DNA of 64,000 bases. It comes from Skermanella aerolata KACC 11604. Lineage in GTDB: Bacteria; Pseudomonadota; Alphaproteobacteria; Azospirillales; Azospirillaceae. The first letter of the stretch is position 1; every line of letters starts with the position of its first letter. The notes under the pieces are model-generated. The model ran no database searches, was not told where the DNA came from, and worked only from the letters and a program-made list of their open reading frames with translations. Positions 42,963-53,025 of the stretch are shown here, piece after piece. The stretch spans positions 109,468 through 173,467 of the forward strand of contig NZ_AVFK01000014.1 in the NCBI RefSeq assembly GCF_000936425.1, given 5' to 3'. A program made the position numbers and the translations under genes.

Positions 42963-44361
42963 GGGTCGTATTCATCGCGTGGATGATCTTCAGGAAGAAC
43001 TGCGCCGGATCGCTGCTCTCGGCGAACCCCAATTGCACCGCACAGTCCTCCAGCATTTCCAGCACCGTTTCCTCGTTGCTGATCGGCTCGATCGAACGGG
43101 CGACCTGCACGGCCACCGCCAGGGCGTCCTGCTTTTGCCGCATCGTGCCGGCGACGCGCGCCGCCGCAATCCGGTCCAATCTGGCCCCGACGGACTCGAT
43201 GGCCGTTTTTGCAAGTTCCTTCAGGTCGGCCGGCGGATCGTAGATGTGGTGGATCGCGGCCTGGACCTTGGCAACCGCGAGGATGGTCTGGCCCAGCGCC
43301 TTTATCTCATCCATGGTCGGCAAAGATTCTCCCGGTCCCCCGGTGAACGATGCGACGCTGGCGCTTGCCGCCTTGGCGAACTGGCCGCCCAGGAACTCGT
43401 GGATGCGGCCCTCCATCTGATCGATGCTTTCGCCGATCTGGCGGTTCAGGTGGGGCGAAGCCAAGCGCATGACGCCAAGGCTTTCCGCGGATGCCCGCAC
43501 CTGATCGGCAGCGGCATTCAGATCGGCCGGAGTCGTCAGTGCCGCGGCGAAGCCGGCTTTCAGCGCCTCGCCCTCCCGCGCCACCATGAGCTCGCAGACT
43601 TCGGAGGCGATCGACGCACCGGCGCCTCTGGCCGATTTTTCCGCCAAGGCTTCGATCAAGGCGCCGGAATGATCGGCGAGGTCCTCGTCCATCAGCAGCA
43701 CCAGGAAGAACAGCTTGTACCATCGCTGATCCCCACGCCCCGCCGAAGCCTGCCGCGCCAGCGCCATCACGGATCGGGCATAATCGTCCCCGATGCCGAT
43801 CAGCTGTTCCGACGCCATGATTTGGCGCTTGGCGGTAAGGATCTCGTCCCGCATCTGGTAGATGGCGTGGACTTCCTCCATGACATCGGGCAAGTCGCGG
43901 TGCATCGCCGCCAGCCGGGCGGGCATGCCACGGTCGCTCGACAGATTGGACCGGATGCGGGAAACGGCATCCGCGAAGGACGCGAGAAGCTGGCGGTGCT
44001 CCATCATCGGGCACGGCTGCGGCATCAGCATCTGGTTGGAGGCATCGATCCGGTCGATCGCCCCGTGGTCTGGCAGCTCTTCCTTCACAAGCGACCACAA
44101 GGGACCGACGCAGTTGCGTGGGATACTGCCGAACGTCCTCACGCGTAACGCATCGTTGGACAGCAGGCTCTCGAACGGAAGACAGAACAGCCGCGAAGCC
44201 GTCAGCCGGCGCAGCGGCCGGATCTTCTTCAGCCTGTGACGGATCTGATCCTTGAGCTGACCGCGCAGCTGGCCATCAGGCATCTTGTCCGCCAGAGCAT
44301 AGACCATCTTGATCTTCTCTTCGGAAAGCTGATCCAGCTCTTGTCTTTCCGGCAACTGCAT
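42955..44361 (-). CDS. Cytoplasmic helical protein of unknown family
   Basis: About 468 residues (ATG 44361; a GTG 11 codons upstream is possible but lacks a ribosome site). It is almost entirely alpha-helical and soluble, with acidic N-terminal helices (LPERQELDQLSEEKIKMVYA) and a stretch LRRLTASRLFCLPFESLLSN near residue 65 that recalls a conserved domain border. No enzymatic motif is seen. It precedes and overlaps paralogue X1 by 8 bases, so the products are expected in equal amounts and probably in one complex. Confidence 0.7.
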   Translation of the reverse strand: MQLPERQELDQLSEEKIKMVYALADKMPDGQLRGQLKDQIRHRLKKIRPLRRLTASRLFCLPFESLLSNDALRVRTFGSIPRNCVGPLWSLVKEELPDHGAIDRIDASNQMLMPQPCPMMEHRQLLASFADAVSRIRSNLSSDRGMPARLAAMHRDLPDVMEEVHAIYQMRDEILTAKRQIMASEQLIGIGDDYARSVMALARQASAGRGDQRWYKLFFLVLLMDEDLADHSGALIEALAEKSARGAGASIASEVCELMVAREGEALKAGFAAALTTPADLNAAADQVRASAESLGVMRLASPHLNRQIGESIDQMEGRIHEFLGGQFAKAASASVASFTGGPGESLPTMDEIKALGQTILAVAKVQAAIHHIYDPPADLKELAKTAIESVGARLDRIAAARVAGTMRQKQDALAVAVQVARSIEPISNEETVLEMLEDCAVQLGFAESSDPAQFFLKIIHAMNTTHE

Positions 44362-44478
44362 AGCTTCAAGACCCCTTGCCCATTCCGGCGACACTAAGCT
44401 TTTGCATAAAAATTGAATATACTATCGATAGAACTAGTCCTGAACGCCCGTAGGCGCCAAACAGATCACCTAGAAGTT

Positions 44479-44494
44479 TACCTCTGTAGAGGTA
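44479..44494. promoter_or_regulatory. Dyad in the divergent promoter region of the helical cluster
   Basis: TACCTC-TGTA-GAGGTA is a perfect 6+4+6 dyad in the 267-base AT-rich gap between 44361 and 44629. A further TACCTC half-site lies about 45 bases to the right (near 44534). This could be an operator shared by both divergent units. Confidence 0.4.
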
Positions 44495-44628
44495 TGTCTT
44501 GAACTAAGACTTTGGGAATACCGACCAACTATACCTCTTTTTATAGGGGGTTAATGCCGTAACATCGTCTAAAATAGTACCCATTGGTGGAAGCCGGCGC
44601 TGTTATCTTGTTTTGACAGGGGGTAGGT

Positions 44629-45753
44629 ATGAGTGGAGTAACAGCGTTAGGCCAGGCTGGAGATGTAGTGCATGACACGGTGCCGTCGACCTTCGAGGAA
44701 AGGGGGACGACCATCCCGTTCACCACGCCGGAACTGGCATACTGTCGTCTGCGGCGGGGCAGCCGCGGCGCTCTGGAGGTCCTGGTCAACGGATTTTCCG
44801 GAGGACGCTGTACCTATGTCTTCCCTTGGGCAAGCATCCCGCAGGTCGTCCGACTATCCCTTCACGACAAGGCGCTTCACGCCGAAATCTCCTATTCCGA
44901 TGCGACCACGCCCGACAAGATCAGGATGGCGGCATATCGGGTGGCCCGGACCGGGCTTGGCGGTCCCGAGCTGATCGAACAGGCCAACAAGGCGCTGGAA
45001 CGGGAAGCGACGGAAAAGCTGGCCAGCGGCTTTTTCCTGATGCTGCGGGTGATCGAGGCGACGGGCGTCAATACCGACCGCGCGGCACTGGCCCTGATCA
45101 ACATCCACTCGCCCGAGGGGCGCACGATGGTGAAGCAGGCGTTCCGCCGGCTGGGCGACCACATCGCGACCACTCCCGAGGCCTGCCATCAGCGGATCCT
45201 GGAATTGAGCGACATCATCCAGCCGATCGGTTTCGAGATCGAAGGGCAGCGCGGGCGTCTGCGCCAGCTTCTGCATCGGCTGAGCCATTTCCGCGACGAG
45301 GTGATACGCACCGACAGCGGCGGCACGACGCGGACTCTGGCCGAGGTGGCGCAGCTGACCATGAGGATCGGCAATTCGATCCTGTCCGAGATCGACCGCG
45401 ACATCGGCAATATCATCCGCTTCGTCGCCGAATGGGATGTCCGCGTCACGTCGGCCCGCCAGAGCATGGAACGGCTGTCGTGGCTGCTGGACGGCTGGGG
45501 ACAGGTCTGCGACCTGTGGGACGGTACGGACGGGGACAAGACCCTGGGACGCCACCAGCGGATCACGGAGATCATGCGGATCATCCCCGTCGTTCCACGC
45601 AGCGAAAGCCAGACCCGGATCCATGTCGAGCCCGCCGACTTTCAGCGCCGCCAGAACCGGATCGTCCAGCAGAACGAGGACTGGCGTACCGGACAGGTGG
45701 ACAGCGAAATGTCGGCGCGCCTGGGGAAACTCCAAGCCCGCAACCAGACCTAA
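44629..45753 (+). CDS. Cytoplasmic helical protein of unknown family, paralogue X2
   Basis: A 374-residue protein with AGGGGGTAGGT before its ATG. It shares the ordered motifs of X1: GTTIPFTTPELAYCRLRR, LEVLVNGFSGGRCTYVFPW, MAAYRVARTGLGG, ILELSDIIQPIGF, MERLSWLLDGWGQVCDLW, ITEIMRIIPVVP and NRIVQQNEDWRTGQVDSE. It differs from X1 mainly in the central helices. The gene is divergent from the X1 operon and is followed, 21 bases on, by a small membrane protein gene. The function is unknown; the strict conservation of the N- and C-terminal motifs marks them as the likely functional parts. Confidence 0.7.
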   Translation: MSGVTALGQAGDVVHDTVPSTFEERGTTIPFTTPELAYCRLRRGSRGALEVLVNGFSGGRCTYVFPWASIPQVVRLSLHDKALHAEISYSDATTPDKIRMAAYRVARTGLGGPELIEQANKALEREATEKLASGFFLMLRVIEATGVNTDRAALALINIHSPEGRTMVKQAFRRLGDHIATTPEACHQRILELSDIIQPIGFEIEGQRGRLRQLLHRLSHFRDEVIRTDSGGTTRTLAEVAQLTMRIGNSILSEIDRDIGNIIRFVAEWDVRVTSARQSMERLSWLLDGWGQVCDLWDGTDGDKTLGRHQRITEIMRIIPVVPRSESQTRIHVEPADFQRRQNRIVQQNEDWRTGQVDSEMSARLGKLQARNQT

Positions 45754-45774
45754 CCGCGGCCGGAGGAACGATCG

Positions 45775-46182
45775 ATGTCCGACCAAGGCTCCAGGGCCGC
45801 CACCGGCGAGGAGGAGTTCATCCGGGTGGTGGACACTTCCGGCGAATTGATGGGAGAGTTTCCATCGTCCAGGATAGCGCGGGAATTCGCGCGCCGGATG
45901 ATCGAGGCCCGCAAAGCCTCCACCCTGATCGTGGAATGGTCGAAGCATGGCAGGCGGGGCCAGTTGGCGATCACCCGCAGGACGGTCGATGCCGCCGACC
46001 GCCGGCTTCAGGAACTCAAACACCAGAACGAGCGGCGCGCCCGACGCTGGGCCAACCTGATAAGCGGCATCGCCGTGGCCGTCATCGGTATGCTGGCGCT
46101 GCTGAACGTTGCCGGCGCCTACCTGGAAGCCCGTCAAGTCAGACCGGGGCAGTCGGTCGTTCAAACCCGGACGGGAGGCTGA
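45775..46182 (+). CDS. Small single-pass membrane protein of unknown family
   Basis: A 135-residue protein with GGAGGA before the ATG. The N-terminal ~80 residues are soluble (EFIRVVDTSGELMGEFPSSR), then a basic helix (LKHQNERRARRW) leads into one TM helix of about 96-115 (LISGIAVAVIGMLALLNVAG). It is 21 bases downstream of paralogue X2 and so probably anchors or localises the X2 complex. It ends at a strong hairpin shared with the convergent gene. Confidence 0.65.
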   Translation: MSDQGSRAATGEEEFIRVVDTSGELMGEFPSSRIAREFARRMIEARKASTLIVEWSKHGRRGQLAITRRTVDAADRRLQELKHQNERRARRWANLISGIAVAVIGMLALLNVAGAYLEARQVRPGQSVVQTRTGG

Positions 46183-46210
46183 CGGGGACGGCCGCTCCGT
46201 CCCCAGCCTC
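46176..46210. terminator. Hairpin between convergent genes
   Basis: GGGGACGG and CCGTCCCC pair around CCGCT, with an outer AGGCT/AGCCT extension, in the 48-base gap between convergent stop codons. It could serve both strands. Confidence 0.6.
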
Positions 46211-46230
46211 CGCAAGCCGGGATGGCCGCC

Positions 46231-46635
46231 TCACTCCGCGGCCAGACCGGCAGCGCTGGTGGAACGGCTGTTGAATTCGGCACGGAGACGGTCGCGAGCC
46301 TCGATCATGGCGTCGAGATCCTCCAGTTCGCAGGCCTCCTGACAGGCGGAGCAGAACTCCTTGGCGACTTTGACTTCGCTCATGAGAACATCGAGTTCGT
46401 CGATGAACCGGTTCATTCCGGAGATCATCAGCTCGGCCGCCGTTCCGACGATCCAGGCCTGACGCTCGATCCCCTCGAAAAGGTCGTCGCCGGCGACACG
46501 GGTCGCGTCGGCTGCCGGAGCGGTGCGGCTCCGGGCTGCGCGGACTTCCGCCAGATCCACGATGGAGCTGCCGGCTGTAAAGGCTGCCGTTGACGCGGTC
46601 GTAGTGGACGCATCGGAGCTTCCGGAATTTGACAT
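46231..46635 (-). CDS. Small helical protein, possibly phasin-like
   Basis: A 134-residue protein starting at ATG 46635 after GGGGAG. A Ser/Thr/Ala-rich N-terminal ~25 residues is followed by amphipathic helices: ERQAWIVGTAAELMISGMNR, then VKVAKEFCSACQEACELEDL and MIEARDRLRAEFNSR. The last segment is laid out like the C-terminal part of phasins (compare the phasin at 14802), but similarity is weak. No signal or TM. The convergent partner is the small membrane protein. Function unknown. Confidence 0.6.
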   Translation of the reverse strand: MSNSGSSDASTTTASTAAFTAGSSIVDLAEVRAARSRTAPAADATRVAGDDLFEGIERQAWIVGTAAELMISGMNRFIDELDVLMSEVKVAKEFCSACQEACELEDLDAMIEARDRLRAEFNSRSTSAAGLAAE

Positions 46636-46903
46636 TTTTGAACTTCTCCCCACCACAGTGCATTGAAAACCGTACTTTCAGTGGGGATTTGCATAAGCGA
46701 TGCCAGCCGGAACATTGCTTTCGGTCTATGGAACAGACGCGAAGGCTCAGTGGATCCGCACGTGATTCCGCGGTTTTCTGGTGTCATGAGAAGTTATTCG
46801 GCAATTTGTCATAGATACTATTCGCATTTTGCTATTTTCATTTTGCGACACCCGCAAAACGCCTTTATCCACTCATCGTTACTTCAAGGATGGACCCGCA
46901 GGA

Positions 46904-47911
46904 TCAGTCCCGGAACTCTTCCCTGATCTCCAGTATCACCGGCAGGCTTGAGAAGAACGCGGCCATGCAGTCAGGGTCGAAATGACTGCCGGTGTTCGCC
47001 TTGAGGAAATCGAGAGCCTCCTCGACCTGCCATGCTTCCTTGTAGGGCCGTGCACTGGTCAACGCGTCGAACACGTCGGCGATGGCGACGATGCGGCCTG
47101 CCAGAGGAATATCCTTGCCCTTCAATCTCTGCGGGTAACCCGAGCCGTCGAATTTTTCGTGGTGGCTGAGAGCGATCGTCGCAGCCAGGCGGACCAGGGG
47201 AGAGGCGCTGTCGTCCAGGATCCTGTAGCCGTGGAGCGTGTGCTGTTTCATGACCTCGAATTCTTCGTCCGTGTAGCGGCCGGGCTTGAACAGGATGTGG
47301 TCGGAAACCGCGACCTTGCCGATGTCGTGCATCGGCGCGGCCATGCGGATGCGCTCCTGCATCTGCCTGGACAGTCCCATCGCCGCCGCGATGACGGCGG
47401 CGTAGCGGGCCATCCTTTCCAGATGGGCGCCGGTCTCGCTATCGCGAGAGTCCATTGATCGCGACAGGCGCATGATCAGCTCGCTCGCGGCTTCCTCGCG
47501 CAGGCGGATACTGGATGCCCGGAGCGCCAGCAGGTTGCGGCAACGTGCGACGAATTCGATCCTGTCTACCGGCTTGGACAGGAAATCCATGACCCCGTTG
47601 AGCAGTGCGTCGCGACGAAGGCCGGTATCGGCATTGGTCGTGACCATCACGATCGGTACGTCGGTCATGTTCGGCATCGAGCGCAGCCGGGAAACGAACG
47701 CCATGCCGTCCATTCCAGGCATCATGAAATCGGTGACGACCAAGTCGACGCCCTGCTCCTCGCACGAGGTCAGGGCTTCCTGCGCGGAAGACGCCGTCCT
47801 GACATGGACATCGCCGACCGCCTCGGCATACCGGCTCATCAGCAGGCGGTCGGCCGGACTATCGTCCACGATCAGGAGAGTCATGTCGGTCATGGCCAAG
47901 GCGCTTCTCAT
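46904..47911 (-). CDS. HD-GYP response regulator (c-di-GMP phosphodiesterase)
   Basis: A 335-residue protein. The REC domain is about 10-130, with phospho-acceptor Asp in VVTDFMMPGMDG and Lys in SKPVDR. The HD-GYP domain is about 150-325, with HDIGK, ALSHHEKFDGSGYP (intact GYP) and ADVFDALTSARPYK. Such proteins hydrolyse cyclic di-GMP when phosphorylated. It sits 54 bases downstream of the hybrid histidine kinase on the same strand, so the kinase is the obvious phosphate donor. All catalytic residues appear intact. Confidence 0.92.
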   Translation of the reverse strand: MRSALAMTDMTLLIVDDSPADRLLMSRYAEAVGDVHVRTASSAQEALTSCEEQGVDLVVTDFMMPGMDGMAFVSRLRSMPNMTDVPIVMVTTNADTGLRRDALLNGVMDFLSKPVDRIEFVARCRNLLALRASSIRLREEAASELIMRLSRSMDSRDSETGAHLERMARYAAVIAAAMGLSRQMQERIRMAAPMHDIGKVAVSDHILFKPGRYTDEEFEVMKQHTLHGYRILDDSASPLVRLAATIALSHHEKFDGSGYPQRLKGKDIPLAGRIVAIADVFDALTSARPYKEAWQVEEALDFLKANTGSHFDPDCMAAFFSSLPVILEIREEFRD

Positions 47912-47965
47912 TCTCGGTTTCAGGCCCGTTACGGCAAGGTAGAGTCGTTAGGTCATTGCCGGACG

Positions 47966-50149
47966 TCAGGCGGCCAGGGCGCACGAAAGCAGTGCGTCCC
48001 TCGCCTCGTCCAGGGCGCTGTCGATGCGGTCGACCAGATGCTGGGGCGGCGGCAAGGTCGCCTGCCCCACCGCCTTGCGAAGCTGTTCGCAGGCAATCAC
48101 CAGCGATGGCAGCCCCATGGTGCCGGCGGCACCGGACAGGCTGTGGAGTTCCAGCTCCAGGCGGACGCCATCGCAGTTCGATGCGGCGGCGCGGATCGCG
48201 GCGACCCGAACAGCGGAATCCGACAGGAAGGTCTCGAACAGCAGCCCGGCATCCGATCCCATCGTCTGGATCAGTTCCTCCAGCGTGTCCTGATCGATGA
48301 CGGGTCCGCGCTCGACCCTGTCGACGGAAGGCATGTTGCGGCCCCACGTCCTCACGGTTTCGTCCAGTCGCTGGCGGCTGATCGGCTTCGGCATATAGTC
48401 GCTCATGCCGGCATCGATGCAGCGGGCCTCGTCTCCCCTCATGGCATGCGCGGTCAGCGCCACGATCGGCACGGAGGCATTGGGTCCTTCCAGCGACCTG
48501 ATACGGCGCGTGGCCTCGAAACCATCCATCTCCGGCATTTCGATGTCCATCAGGACAAGGTGGTAAGCTCCCTTGACGACAGCCTCTATCGCGGCGGCGC
48601 CATTTCCGACGACATCGACCTGATGACCGCCCCGCCTGAGCATGCCGGCGGCGACCTGCTGGTTGACCGGGTTGTCGTCGGCCACGAGGATGCGCAATGC
48701 GCCGATCGCCGCGACGGCCGGCGGCGTCGCCTGGGCTGTCCCGCCCGGCACTGCCCCGCTGGTCATGACGGCCTTGGCCATATCCCCCGTACCGGGACGC
48801 AGGGGCAGCGTGAACCAGAAGGTGCTGCCCTGGGTCAGGGTGCTTTCGACGCCGATACGGCCTCCCATCAGGTCGACCAGCCGTTTGCTGATCGCCAACC
48901 CCAGCCCGGTGCCGCCCGACTTGCCGCTGGCCTGCCCGTCGACTTGATTGAACATCTGGAACAGGCTGGCCTGTCCCTCCTGCGATATGCCCGGTCCAGT
49001 ATCGCGGACGGCAAAACGGAGGTCCCCCGCAGCATCGGTGCCGACGGCAACGTCGACACCGCCTTCGGCGGTGAATTTGAGCGCATTTCCGATCAGGTTG
49101 ACCAGTACCTGACGAAGCCTGCCGGCATCGCCGCGCACCGTTACCCGAGCGGCTTCCTCGATCGTCACCGAAAGTTCGACACCCTTCTCGCGGGCTTTCG
49201 GAACGAACAGTTCGATGACGCTACCGACCAATGGCTCGATTTCCAGATCGGCGTCGTCCAGTTCGAAACGCCCGGCCTCCATCTTGGAAAAATCGAGGAT
49301 ATCGTTGAGTACGGTCAGCAAAGCCTCGGCCGAGGTCTGGATCACCTGTCCGTAGCGACGCTGCTCGGCGGTCAGCATGGTACCCAGCAGCAGGTCGGCC
49401 ATTCCGATGACCCCGTTCATCGGGGTCCGGATCTCGTGGCTCATGGTGGCGAGGAAGACCGACTTTGCCCGGTTCGCCGACTCGGCCGCGGCGAGCGCCT
49501 GCTCCAATTCCTTGGCAAGGGCGGTCTGCCGCAGACGGGAGCGCCGCAGGTCGCGAAGCTGTCCGAACTGCATCCACACCATGCCGGCCATGCTGGCCGC
49601 CAGCGCAGCGACGCAGACCGCGAGCACCACCGACAGGATGCGGGTCTTGTCGCGGTAGGCCACGAGTTCGACCGAGCGGCGCGCATTGATCCGGACCAGC
49701 TGGCTTTCCGTCATCTGCCGGACTTCGCGCACCGCGGAGCGGAAGGCGGCGAGATCAAGCATCGTGGGATCAAGGGTCTCGACGCCGGGCGCCAGCCGTT
49801 CGATCATCTCGACGATCCGGGAGGCGCGCTCGGCGTCTTCCGGGACGATGGAGATGATGGCCGCAAGCTGCCCTCCCCTGAGCAGGGCCGTCCGGCTGAA
49901 CAGGATGTCGTATCTCAGCGTCACCTCCGCGGCAGTCCGCTGCGTCGGTTGCGCCATATAGTCCGAAAGCGCCGCATCCAGCTTCACCGTTTCGCGATCA
50001 AGCTGATAGGCAGCCCATACCGCATCCTCGCGAACGCTGCCGTCTACTTCCGCCTGCCGGTCGAGCAGCAGCGTCAGCAGGATCACACAGGAAACCAAAA
50101 GCATCCCGCTAAGACCGAGCAGCGCTTTTGCGCGCAAGGAATGCACCAC
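47966..50149 (-). CDS. Hybrid sensor histidine kinase (HisKA-HATPase-REC-HPt)
   Basis: About 727 residues from GTG 50149, which has GGAGG 9 bases upstream; a longer form from ATG 50236 would overlap the upstream gene. Two TM helices (about 9-30 and 171-193) bracket a periplasmic helical sensor. HisKA has [12 protein letters not shown], HATPase has [11 protein letters not shown] and [16 protein letters not shown] has [10 protein letters not shown], and the C-terminal HPt has [12 protein letters not shown]. All phosphorelay residues are present. It lies between an exported pterin-binding-like gene and the HD-GYP gene, a layout suggesting periplasmic partner, kinase and output. Confidence 0.9.
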   Translation of the reverse strand: MVHSLRAKALLGLSGMLLVSCVILLTLLLDRQAEVDGSVREDAVWAAYQLDRETVKLDAALSDYMAQPTQRTAAEVTLRYDILFSRTALLRGGQLAAIISIVPEDAERASRIVEMIERLAPGVETLDPTMLDLAAFRSAVREVRQMTESQLVRINARRSVELVAYRDKTRILSVVLAVCVAALAASMAGMVWMQFGQLRDLRRSRLRQTALAKELEQALAAAESANRAKSVFLATMSHEIRTPMNGVIGMADLLLGTMLTAEQRRYGQVIQTSAEALLTVLNDILDFSKMEAGRFELDDADLEIEPLVGSVIELFVPKAREKGVELSVTIEEAARVTVRGDAGRLRQVLVNLIGNALKFTAEGGVDVAVGTDAAGDLRFAVRDTGPGISQEGQASLFQMFNQVDGQASGKSGGTGLGLAISKRLVDLMGGRIGVESTLTQGSTFWFTLPLRPGTGDMAKAVMTSGAVPGGTAQATPPAVAAIGALRILVADDNPVNQQVAAGMLRRGGHQVDVVGNGAAAIEAVVKGAYHLVLMDIEMPEMDGFEATRRIRSLEGPNASVPIVALTAHAMRGDEARCIDAGMSDYMPKPISRQRLDETVRTWGRNMPSVDRVERGPVIDQDTLEELIQTMGSDAGLLFETFLSDSAVRVAAIRAAASNCDGVRLELELHSLSGAAGTMGLPSLVIACEQLRKAVGQATLPPPQHLVDRIDSALDEARDALLSCALAA

Positions 50150-50205
50150 TTTCGGCAACCTCCTGTTACACAGGCCTTCGATAGAGGCCCAGCGCGGGCG
50201 AACCG

Positions 50206-50721
50206 CTATTGGACCTCTATGCTTTTCACCTGCCATACGGATCGACTGAAATACACCTCGTTGTAAAGTCCTGGATTGAGATCGAAGGGATATATCACGA
50301 AGATCGGTCCCTGGTTGCGGACCGGCAGGTAGGCGCCGTTCTTCTTGAGCGCCAGGATCACATCATGCTTGATGAAGTCTTCCGCAGGCACTTCCGCCGA
50401 ATAGTCGTTCAGGGCAATGACCTTCAGCTTGGCCCCTTCCGCCCCTACGGCCTCCAGGACGGCCCTGGTCAAGGGACCCTGAAAGTCGTTGACTCCTTCG
50501 GCCCAAGGTGTGTTCACCCTGGCGGTACGGCCGGGCAGCGCCTCCAGCATGGCGATGTCGAACTCGGCCGCCTTGCCGGCATTAGTATTAGCGATGCGCC
50601 CGGTGACGGTAAGAACGACGGGACCGGTCGGGGCGGCCAACGTACCTGCCGCCGCAATTTCCGGCACCGTTACCGCAATCCAGACGGTCAGCAGTATCCC
50701 AAATACTCTTAACGCGGACAT
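50206..50721 (-). CDS. Exported molybdopterin-oxidoreductase-like (pterin-binding) protein
   Basis: About 171 residues (ATG 50721 after GGAGAG). A signal peptide ([21 protein letters not shown]) is followed by a sulfite-oxidase/Mo-pterin-like fold: [59 protein letters not shown] and [15 protein letters not shown]. The conserved cysteine that ligates Mo in true oxidoreductases is not evident, so it may bind a ligand without catalysis. It is directly upstream of the hybrid kinase on the same strand and may act as its periplasmic signal protein. Confidence 0.72.
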   Translation of the reverse strand: MSALRVFGILLTVWIAVTVPEIAAAGTLAAPTGPVVLTVTGRIANTNAGKAAEFDIAMLEALPGRTARVNTPWAEGVNDFQGPLTRAVLEAVGAEGAKLKVIALNDYSAEVPAEDFIKHDVILALKKNGAYLPVRNQGPIFVIYPFDLNPGLYNEVYFSRSVWQVKSIEVQ

Positions 50722-51430
50722 GGCACTCTCCACGCGAAATATGGATGAGGTTGATACTTCTTTCGATATTAGAGGACTAGTTAGAATTTTGTCATAAATA
50801 TTACCTTATTCGACCTATGCGAGGCATCCGGGCATCGCGAAGGTGCCGCTCCGACCGATGATCCCATTATGGACCGGAACCACCGAACAGTCCGTTAATA
50901 GACCGAAGGGTATCGGTGCCAGCATCGGCGATTGAACCTTCGGCATAATCCGCTGACATGACGATTCAAGAGTTGCCGGCTCCCCGCTGTATCCTGCAAA
51001 GGATTTTGGTCATGGAACAAGAAGGGCTTTAAAACCTCAAGTTCATCGCGTTCAATCCAGCATCATTCTCTTGTTAGCATAACGATCGCCGCCATGACCA
51101 TTACCATGGTTATTCACCCGGCCTGGTAGCGACCGCTTGTTGCGGCGCGGTGTGGCGCCGTTCGCCATGTTGGCAGGCACTTTGGCAATCGGCTTGGTGG
51201 CGCGGTCTGCACGACGCTGCCGGACCGCATCTTCCGCCTTTGGGACGAGATTCAACCTCCAGCCCCTGCACCGCGCCACCGCATCGCTCCGCGCTTTGAT
51301 CTTGGACACCGAGGCCAGGGGGGGGGGCAGTAGCAGGAACCTCGATCGCACTCAAGGTTACCAGGGCCAAGCCTTGGTATGGTGGAAAGATGGAGAAAAT
51401 ATCCGAAACGCCGCAGCGGGACGCTGAAAG
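50722..51430. other. Intergenic region of about 700 bases, no confident gene
   Basis: Between the pterin-binding-like gene and serA. Minus-strand frames at 51052-51351 and plus-strand frames at 51137-51427 exist but show no recognisable family or clear ribosome site. A run of ten G lies at 51318-51327. The segment may be a decayed gene. Confidence 0.4.
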
Positions 51431-53008
51431 TCAGAAACTCAGCGCCTTCGCCCTGACGACGCTGGGCAAGGCCTCGATCTTTCGCAGGACCTCGTCGCTG
51501 ATCGGCTGATCGACCGACACCAAGGCTATCGCGTTCTCCCCCGGCGCCGTGCGGCCCAGGTGGAAGGTCGCGACGTTGACACCGGCGTCACCCAGCGTCG
51601 TGCCGAGATGGCCGATGAAGCCGGGCTTGTCCTCGTTGCGGATGAACAGCATGTGGCTGGAAACTTCGGCCTCGATCGGCACATCCTCGATGCCGACGAG
51701 ACGGGGCTTCTCGCCGCCGAACAGCGTCCCGGTCAGCGACCGCGCCCGGTGCTCAGTCTCGACGATCACCCGGATCAGCGTCTGATAGTCGCTGGCCCGC
51801 TCGCGCTTGGTCTCCGCGATCTCTATGTCCCGCTCCCGCGCGATTACCGGGGCATTGACCATGTTGACGCTGTTGAGCAAGGGGCGCAGCAGGCCCATCA
51901 GGACCAATGCCGTCAGCGGGCGGGTGTTCAGTTCGGCGACATGGCCTTCGTATTCGACCGTGACGCCCTTCAGCCCGCTCTCGGTGATCTGGCCGGCGAA
52001 GCTGCCGAGCTGTTCGGCCAGCGCCATGTAGGGCCGCAGCTTCGGCGCGTCCTCCGCCGAGACCGACGCCATGTTCAGCGCGTTGACGACGGCGCCGGAC
52101 ACCAGATAATCGGCCATCTGTTCCGCAACCTGGAGCGCCACGTTCTCCTGCGCCTCGGTCGTGCTGGCGCCAAGGTGCGGCGTGCAGATCACCTGATCCA
52201 TGCCGAACAAGGCGTTGTCCTTGGCCGGCTCCGACGCGAAGACGTCGAGCGCTGCTCCGGCGACGTGACCGCTTTCCAGCGCCGCCTTCAGGTCTTCCTC
52301 GACGATCAGGCCGCCACGGGCGCAGTTGATGATGCGGACACCCTTGCGGGTCTTCGCCAGCGACTCCGCATTGATGAGATTGCGGGTGCCGTCGGTCAGC
52401 GGCGTGTGAAGGGTGATGAAGTCGGCGCGGGCCAGAAGCTCGTCCAGCTCGACCTTCTCGACGCCGAGATCGACGGCGCGTTCATGGCTGAGAAACGGAT
52501 CGTAGGCGACGACCCGCATCTTCAGCCCCAGCGCCCGGTCGGCGACGATAGAGCCGATATTGCCGCAGCCGACGACGCCCAGCACCTTGGCCGTCAGCTC
52601 GACGCCCATGAAGCGGTTCTTTTCCCACTTGCCGGCCTGAGTCGAGGCGTTGGCGGCCGGGATCTCGCGGGCGAGCGCGAACATCATGGCGATGGCATGC
52701 TCGGCCGTGGTGATGGAGTTGCCGAACGGCGTGTTCATCACGACGACCCCGCGCGAGGTCGCCGCCGGGATGTCCACGTTGTCGACGCCGATGCCAGCGC
52801 GTCCGACCACCTTTAGCCGGCTTGCCGCGGCCAGCACGTCCTTCGTCACCTTGGTTGCCGAGCGGATCGCCAGCCCGTCGTACTCGCCGATGATCGCTTT
52901 CAGGTCTTCCGGCTTGAGGCCGGTCTTGACATCAACTTCGACGCCCCGCTCGCGGAAGATTTCCACGGCGCGTGGACTCAGGCTGTCGGAGATCAGGACT
53001 TTAGGCAT
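51431..53008 (-). CDS. serA: D-3-phosphoglycerate dehydrogenase
   Basis: A 525-residue long-form (type I) enzyme: substrate domain, nucleotide-binding domain with GVVGCGNIGSIVADRA, catalytic residues in NCARGGLIVEE and CTPHLGAST, an allosteric substrate-binding domain, and a C-terminal ACT domain (HMLFIRNEDKPGFIGHLGTTL) that usually binds serine for feedback. It oxidises 3-phosphoglycerate in the first step of serine synthesis. It is 17 bases after serC, so the two form one operon. Start ATG 53008 gives MPKVLISDSL. Confidence 0.97.
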   Translation of the reverse strand: MPKVLISDSLSPRAVEIFRERGVEVDVKTGLKPEDLKAIIGEYDGLAIRSATKVTKDVLAAASRLKVVGRAGIGVDNVDIPAATSRGVVVMNTPFGNSITTAEHAIAMMFALAREIPAANASTQAGKWEKNRFMGVELTAKVLGVVGCGNIGSIVADRALGLKMRVVAYDPFLSHERAVDLGVEKVELDELLARADFITLHTPLTDGTRNLINAESLAKTRKGVRIINCARGGLIVEEDLKAALESGHVAGAALDVFASEPAKDNALFGMDQVICTPHLGASTTEAQENVALQVAEQMADYLVSGAVVNALNMASVSAEDAPKLRPYMALAEQLGSFAGQITESGLKGVTVEYEGHVAELNTRPLTALVLMGLLRPLLNSVNMVNAPVIARERDIEIAETKRERASDYQTLIRVIVETEHRARSLTGTLFGGEKPRLVGIEDVPIEAEVSSHMLFIRNEDKPGFIGHLGTTLGDAGVNVATFHLGRTAPGENAIALVSVDQPISDEVLRKIEALPSVVRAKALSF

Positions 53009-53025
53009 ACGGCACGTTCCCCCGT

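Noticed and set aside
51052..51351. 99-codon minus-strand frame considered as a transposase remnant
   Set aside because: Its basic tail recalls IS5-type transposases only loosely; no catalytic motif and no terminal repeats were found.
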